The notes below the pieces were generated by a model. That model worked only from the letters and a program-made list of their open reading frames with translations. It was not told the origin of the DNA and searched no databases. This document shows, one piece after another, positions 61,145-64,000 of a stretch of DNA of 64,000 nt (its first letter is position 1; the number at the start of each line of letters is the position of its first letter). This DNA comes from RGIG5612 sp963591145. GTDB lineage: Bacteria > Bacillota > Clostridia > Lachnospirales > Lachnospiraceae. Position numbers and translations under genes: made by a program. Location: assembly GCA_963591145.1 (NCBI GenBank), contig CAVARE010000039.1, positions 1 to 64,000 on the forward strand. Direction: 5' to 3'.

Positions 61145-61215
61145 TTTTTTACCTCAATCTTTCTTGAAATATTCGATGCCGCCGCTGGCAGTCATCATTA
61201 TAATTTATAAGCTCA

Positions 61216-61300
61216 ATGTAAATATTCAGAACCACATTACCAGGAATCTGCCACTGGCAGCTTCTTCTGCATGCCTTGGCATCGCAAGAGTGCCACTGCG
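61216..61300 (-). repeat. dispersed repeat family A, copy 3
   Basis: Plus-strand reading: TGTAAATATTCAGAACCACA, stem CTGCCA-C-TGGCAG, stem ATGCC-TT-GGCAT, then CGCAAGAG. It lies between ffh and rpsP inside the operon, so it is transcribed. Confidence 0.8.
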
Positions 61301-61336
61301 CCATCTTCCTGTTCATGTGAAGTTCAATTAACGTAA

Positions 61337-62722
61337 CTAAAACTTCATGCCCTTAAGACCCTTGAGACCTTTAAGACCCATCATTCCGCCTAAGCCGCCC
61401 AGGCCTCTGCGACCCTTCTTGCCCTTCATGCCGCCCATCTTCTTCATAAGCTGCTTCATCTGTTCGAACTGCTTAACGAGACGGTTGACCTCAGCGATAT
61501 CTACCCCGGCGCCCTTAGCGATCCTATTCTTTCTCGATGGATTTAATATCTTAGGATTAGATCTCTCCTTAGGTGTCATGGAGTAAATGATGGCCTCGAT
61601 GCGGGTAAGTTTCTTATCATCAATGTTAAGATCCGCGCCATTGCCCAGGCCTAAGCCCGGCATCATCTTAAGTATCTCACCCAGGCCGCCCATGTTTCTC
61701 ATCTGCTGCATTGAGATCAGATAATCCTCAAATGTAAATTCATTCTTGCGCATATGGGCTGCGAGCTTCTCTGCATTTTCCGCATCTAAGTTCTGCTCCG
61801 CCTTCTCAATCAGAGACAGCACATCACCCATGCCCAGGATTCTTGATGCCATCCTGCCCGGATGGAATACCTCCAGGTCTGTCAGCTTCTCGCCCATGCC
61901 GGCATACATGATAGGTACCTGTGTAACCTGCCTTACTGATAACGCACTACCGCCTCTGGTATCGCCATCGAGCTTGGTGAGAATCACGCCATCCACGCCG
62001 ATGCATTCCTTGAATCCTGCTGCGATATTTACCGCATCCTGACCTGTCATGGCATCCACAACGAGGAGCGTATAAGTGATATCTAACTGGCTCTTGATTT
62101 CCTCCAGCTCTTCCATCATGTCTTCGTCAATCTGAAGACGTCCGGCTGTATCTATGATCACAACATTATTATTGTTGTTAACCGCCTGCTGAAGTCCCGC
62201 CTTGGCAATGTCCACCGCCTTATGGTCTGTTCCCATCTCGAATACAGGAACGCCGACTCTCTCGCCGTTGATCTTAAGCTGTTCAATAGCTGCCGGACGG
62301 TAAATATCACATCCTACCAGCAATGGTCTCTTGCCCTGCTTCTTGAATAAGCCTGCCAGCTTAGCCGCCGTAGTGGTCTTACCAGAACCCTGGAGACCCA
62401 CCATCATGATTATGGTCTTGGCCATGCCAGGAAGTAACTGAAGCTCCACGGCTTCTCCACCCATCAGACTGGTAAGCTCTTCATTAACAATCTTAATGAC
62501 CATCTGACCTGGCGTAAGACTCTGCATTACGTCCTCTCCGATGGCCTTCTCTTTAACACTATTTATAAACTGCTTTACAACCTTGAAGTTAACATCGGCC
62601 TCTAAGAGCGCCATCTTGACTTCCTTCATCGCAGTATCAATGTCTGCTTCTGTAAGTCGTCCCTTGCTCTTCAGGTTCTTAAAAACATTTTGAAGTTTTT
62701 CACTAAGATTTTCAAATGCCAT
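61337..62722 (-). CDS. ffh: signal recognition particle protein Ffh
   Basis: The 461-residue SRP54 GTPase: N domain, G domain with GLQGSGKTTTAAKLAG, DTAGRLQIDEDMM and TKLDGDTRGGSALS, and a Met/Gly/Lys-rich M domain (MMPGLGLGN, then a Gly-Leu-Lys tail). It binds the 4.5S/6S SRP RNA and targets membrane proteins. It starts 21 bases after ylxM. Confidence 0.98.
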   Translation of the reverse strand: MAFENLSEKLQNVFKNLKSKGRLTEADIDTAMKEVKMALLEADVNFKVVKQFINSVKEKAIGEDVMQSLTPGQMVIKIVNEELTSLMGGEAVELQLLPGMAKTIIMMVGLQGSGKTTTAAKLAGLFKKQGKRPLLVGCDIYRPAAIEQLKINGERVGVPVFEMGTDHKAVDIAKAGLQQAVNNNNNVVIIDTAGRLQIDEDMMEELEEIKSQLDITYTLLVVDAMTGQDAVNIAAGFKECIGVDGVILTKLDGDTRGGSALSVRQVTQVPIMYAGMGEKLTDLEVFHPGRMASRILGMGDVLSLIEKAEQNLDAENAEKLAAHMRKNEFTFEDYLISMQQMRNMGGLGEILKMMPGLGLGNGADLNIDDKKLTRIEAIIYSMTPKERSNPKILNPSRKNRIAKGAGVDIAEVNRLVKQFEQMKQLMKKMGGMKGKKGRRGLGGLGGMMGLKGLKGLKGMKF

Positions 62723-62743
62723 ATATTATCTCCAGCATATCAG

Positions 62744-63058
62744 TCACAGCATCTCAAGTATCTGCCGCGCCAGGTCTCTGGCTTCATCAAGATCTCCGCA
62801 ATTCTGTATGGTCTCGACCTTCTCCCGGATACTAATGAACTTCTCCACGAGCTTAAGCTTGGCCTCATAGCCTTCCAGCTGAGCGTTGCATCTCTTAATG
62901 ATGTCATGCACGCCCTGTCTGCTGATGCCCTCATCCTCGGCGATCTCACCGAGCGAAAGGTTATCCAGCACATATAATTCATATATATGCTTCTGATGCT
63001 CTGTCAGCAGATCCCCGTAGAAATCATATAGCAGTGACTGTTTAACAAATCCTTCCAT
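62744..63058 (-). CDS. ylxM: YlxM/p13 family HTH protein
   Basis: The 104-residue protein has a sigma-factor-like helix-turn-helix (LYVLDNLSLGEIAEDEGISR, then QGVHDIIKRC) and a C-terminal helix. It is always linked to ffh in Firmicutes and is thought to act in SRP function or its regulation. Confidence 0.95.
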   Translation of the reverse strand: MEGFVKQSLLYDFYGDLLTEHQKHIYELYVLDNLSLGEIAEDEGISRQGVHDIIKRCNAQLEGYEAKLKLVEKFISIREKVETIQNCGDLDEARDLARQILEML

Positions 63059-63372
63059 AGCTTGGGTATGATACTACACGGAGTATATGCTGTCAAGCAT
63101 TTTTACTTTACACTTCATAACTTTCGCCACAAAAATACTGCCCAGATATAAAATTCAGTGTTTGCTGTATTTCCGCGTTTTCTAGGCTCTGCAGTGTACT
63201 TGTCATGAAAAGTAGACGCGAAAAATATTGATGCTCAAAATTTCTGTATGATGTGTAAAGCTGATAGCTGTAAATGCATCCGCCTCGATTTCTACAAAGA
63301 TCTAATCCATCTCATCACGGAGTAACTGCTCACGGATAAAAATCTCTTAAATTTACTCCAGCCGAGATGGCA
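63059..63372. other. intergenic region with ylxM-ffh promoter
   Basis: The minus-strand promoter is TTGACA (63091-63096), 17 bases, TATCAT (63068-63073), giving a very short leader for ylxM. The remaining 270 bases are AT-rich and contain no gene, RNA or clear hairpin that I recognise. Confidence 0.75.
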
Positions 63373-63987
63373 TCATTTAACATGACAAGATTTCTCTTCC
63401 ATCTCCGCGTTAATAGCGTCCTCGGATGCCTGCATGGCCTCCAGTGTCTTCTCAAGAAGCTCATCCAGTTCCCATCCGAGCTGCTCGGCTCCTCTGGCGA
63501 TCACTTCTCTGGAACAGCCTGCTGCAAAACCTTTACTCTTGTATTTTTTCTTAAGGGACTTCAGATCCATATCCTTAGTGCTCTTTGAAGGTCTCATAAG
63601 AGATGCCGACCAAATCAGACCTGTCAGCTCATCCGCCGCAAATAAAACCTTTTCCATCAAATGAGTCGGCTCCACGTCAATGGTTGTACCATTGCCAACC
63701 GTGATGCCATATCCATGTGAGCAGACACTGTGAATAATATCCTCTCCCACACCGGCTTCTCTTAAAAGTTCTGGTGCCTTAAGGCAATGCTCGTCCGGAT
63801 ACTGTTCGAAATCGATATCATGCAGGAGTCCGACGATGCCCCAGTACTCTGCATCCTCTTCGAATCCCAGTTCCTTGGCATACCATTTCATGACCGCCTC
63901 TACCGTAAATGCATGCTGGATATGAAACGGATCCTTGTTGTATTTCTTAAGTAATTCGACTGCTTTCTCTCTTGAAATGTAATTCAT
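63373..63987 (-). CDS. HD-domain (HDIG-type) hydrolase
   Basis: The 204-residue protein has the HD motif: first His in HIQHAFTVEAVM, the pair in GLLHDIDFEQYP, then HLMEKVLFAADELTG. It is a metal-dependent phosphohydrolase family, probably acting on a nucleotide. The basic C-terminal part (KSLKKKYKSKGF) is shared by uncharacterised Clostridial homologues. The substrate is unknown, and it is transcribed toward the ylxM promoter region. Confidence 0.85.
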   Translation of the reverse strand: MNYISREKAVELLKKYNKDPFHIQHAFTVEAVMKWYAKELGFEEDAEYWGIVGLLHDIDFEQYPDEHCLKAPELLREAGVGEDIIHSVCSHGYGITVGNGTTIDVEPTHLMEKVLFAADELTGLIWSASLMRPSKSTKDMDLKSLKKKYKSKGFAAGCSREVIARGAEQLGWELDELLEKTLEAMQASEDAINAEMEEKSCHVK

Positions 63988-64000
63988 TTTAATTTTCTCC

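Overview
The window looks like a chromosomal segment of an anaerobic, low-to-mid GC Gram-positive bacterium of the Clostridia, most likely Lachnospiraceae. The evidence is AGGAGG-type ribosome binding sites, the gene orders ispF-cysS-mrnC-rlmB, ireB-ruvX-DUF1292, ylxM-ffh-rpsP-khpA-rimM-trmD and hrcA-grpE-dnaK-dnaJ, a perfect CIRCE operator, RNase J in place of RNase E, and several oxygen-sensitive flavin/Fe-S enzymes. No rRNA, phage, insertion sequence or CRISPR array was seen. Only three tRNA genes are present: Leu, Val and Met.

Layout. Positions 1-14.8 kb are accessory: a large secreted coiled-coil protein, a HipB-like repressor without HipA, secreted esterases, an orphan ABC substrate-binding protein, a sugar-nucleotide-type SDR, threonine aldolase, a double cupin, a degenerate response regulator divergent from a secreted esterase, and a membrane protein. 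Positions 14.8-26.6 kb hold a MATE pump with a structured leader, MutT plus a PLD-helicase-DUF3427 protein, toxin-antitoxin remnants, tRNA-Leu, a radical SAM activase, arylamine N-acetyltransferase, an old-yellow-enzyme reductase and a CHR transporter pair. From 26.7 to 30.5 kb is the translation/isoprenoid block (rlmB, mrnC, cysS, ispF, two tRNAs). From 30.6 to 35.7 kb are a secreted protein, an unusual cupin-ACP-Pta operon, a CPBP protease and an esterase. From 35.7 to 47.9 kb is a long minus-strand run for RNA modification and processing: prmA, iscS, thiI, mtaB, ireB, ruvX, DUF1292, rnjA, an MltG-like protein, trmR and trhP. From 48.3 to 53.5 kb, on the plus strand, lies a strongly expressed-looking three-gene redox operon. 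From 53.7 to 63.1 kb are the heat-shock operon and the SRP/16S-maturation operon, then an HD-domain protein.

How genes work together. IscS supplies sulfur to ThiI, and MtaB, TrmR, TrhP, TrmD, RlmB and RimM all mature RNA. HrcA with CIRCE controls GrpE/DnaK/DnaJ. The plus-strand redox operon probably takes electrons from NAD(P)H through a GltD-like flavin module and a NuoG/NuoF-like Fe-S wire to an FrdA-like flavoprotein of unknown substrate.

The most unusual items are: (i) two families of dispersed structured intergenic repeats whose arms co-vary between copies; (ii) the three-gene redox complex with a NuoF homologue that lost its FMN/NADH domain; (iii) the cupin-ACP-Pta operon; (iv) a matching 30-bp promoter/dyad element in front of two genes, one copy beside the MATE leader; and (v) a response regulator with Asn at the phospho-acceptor position.
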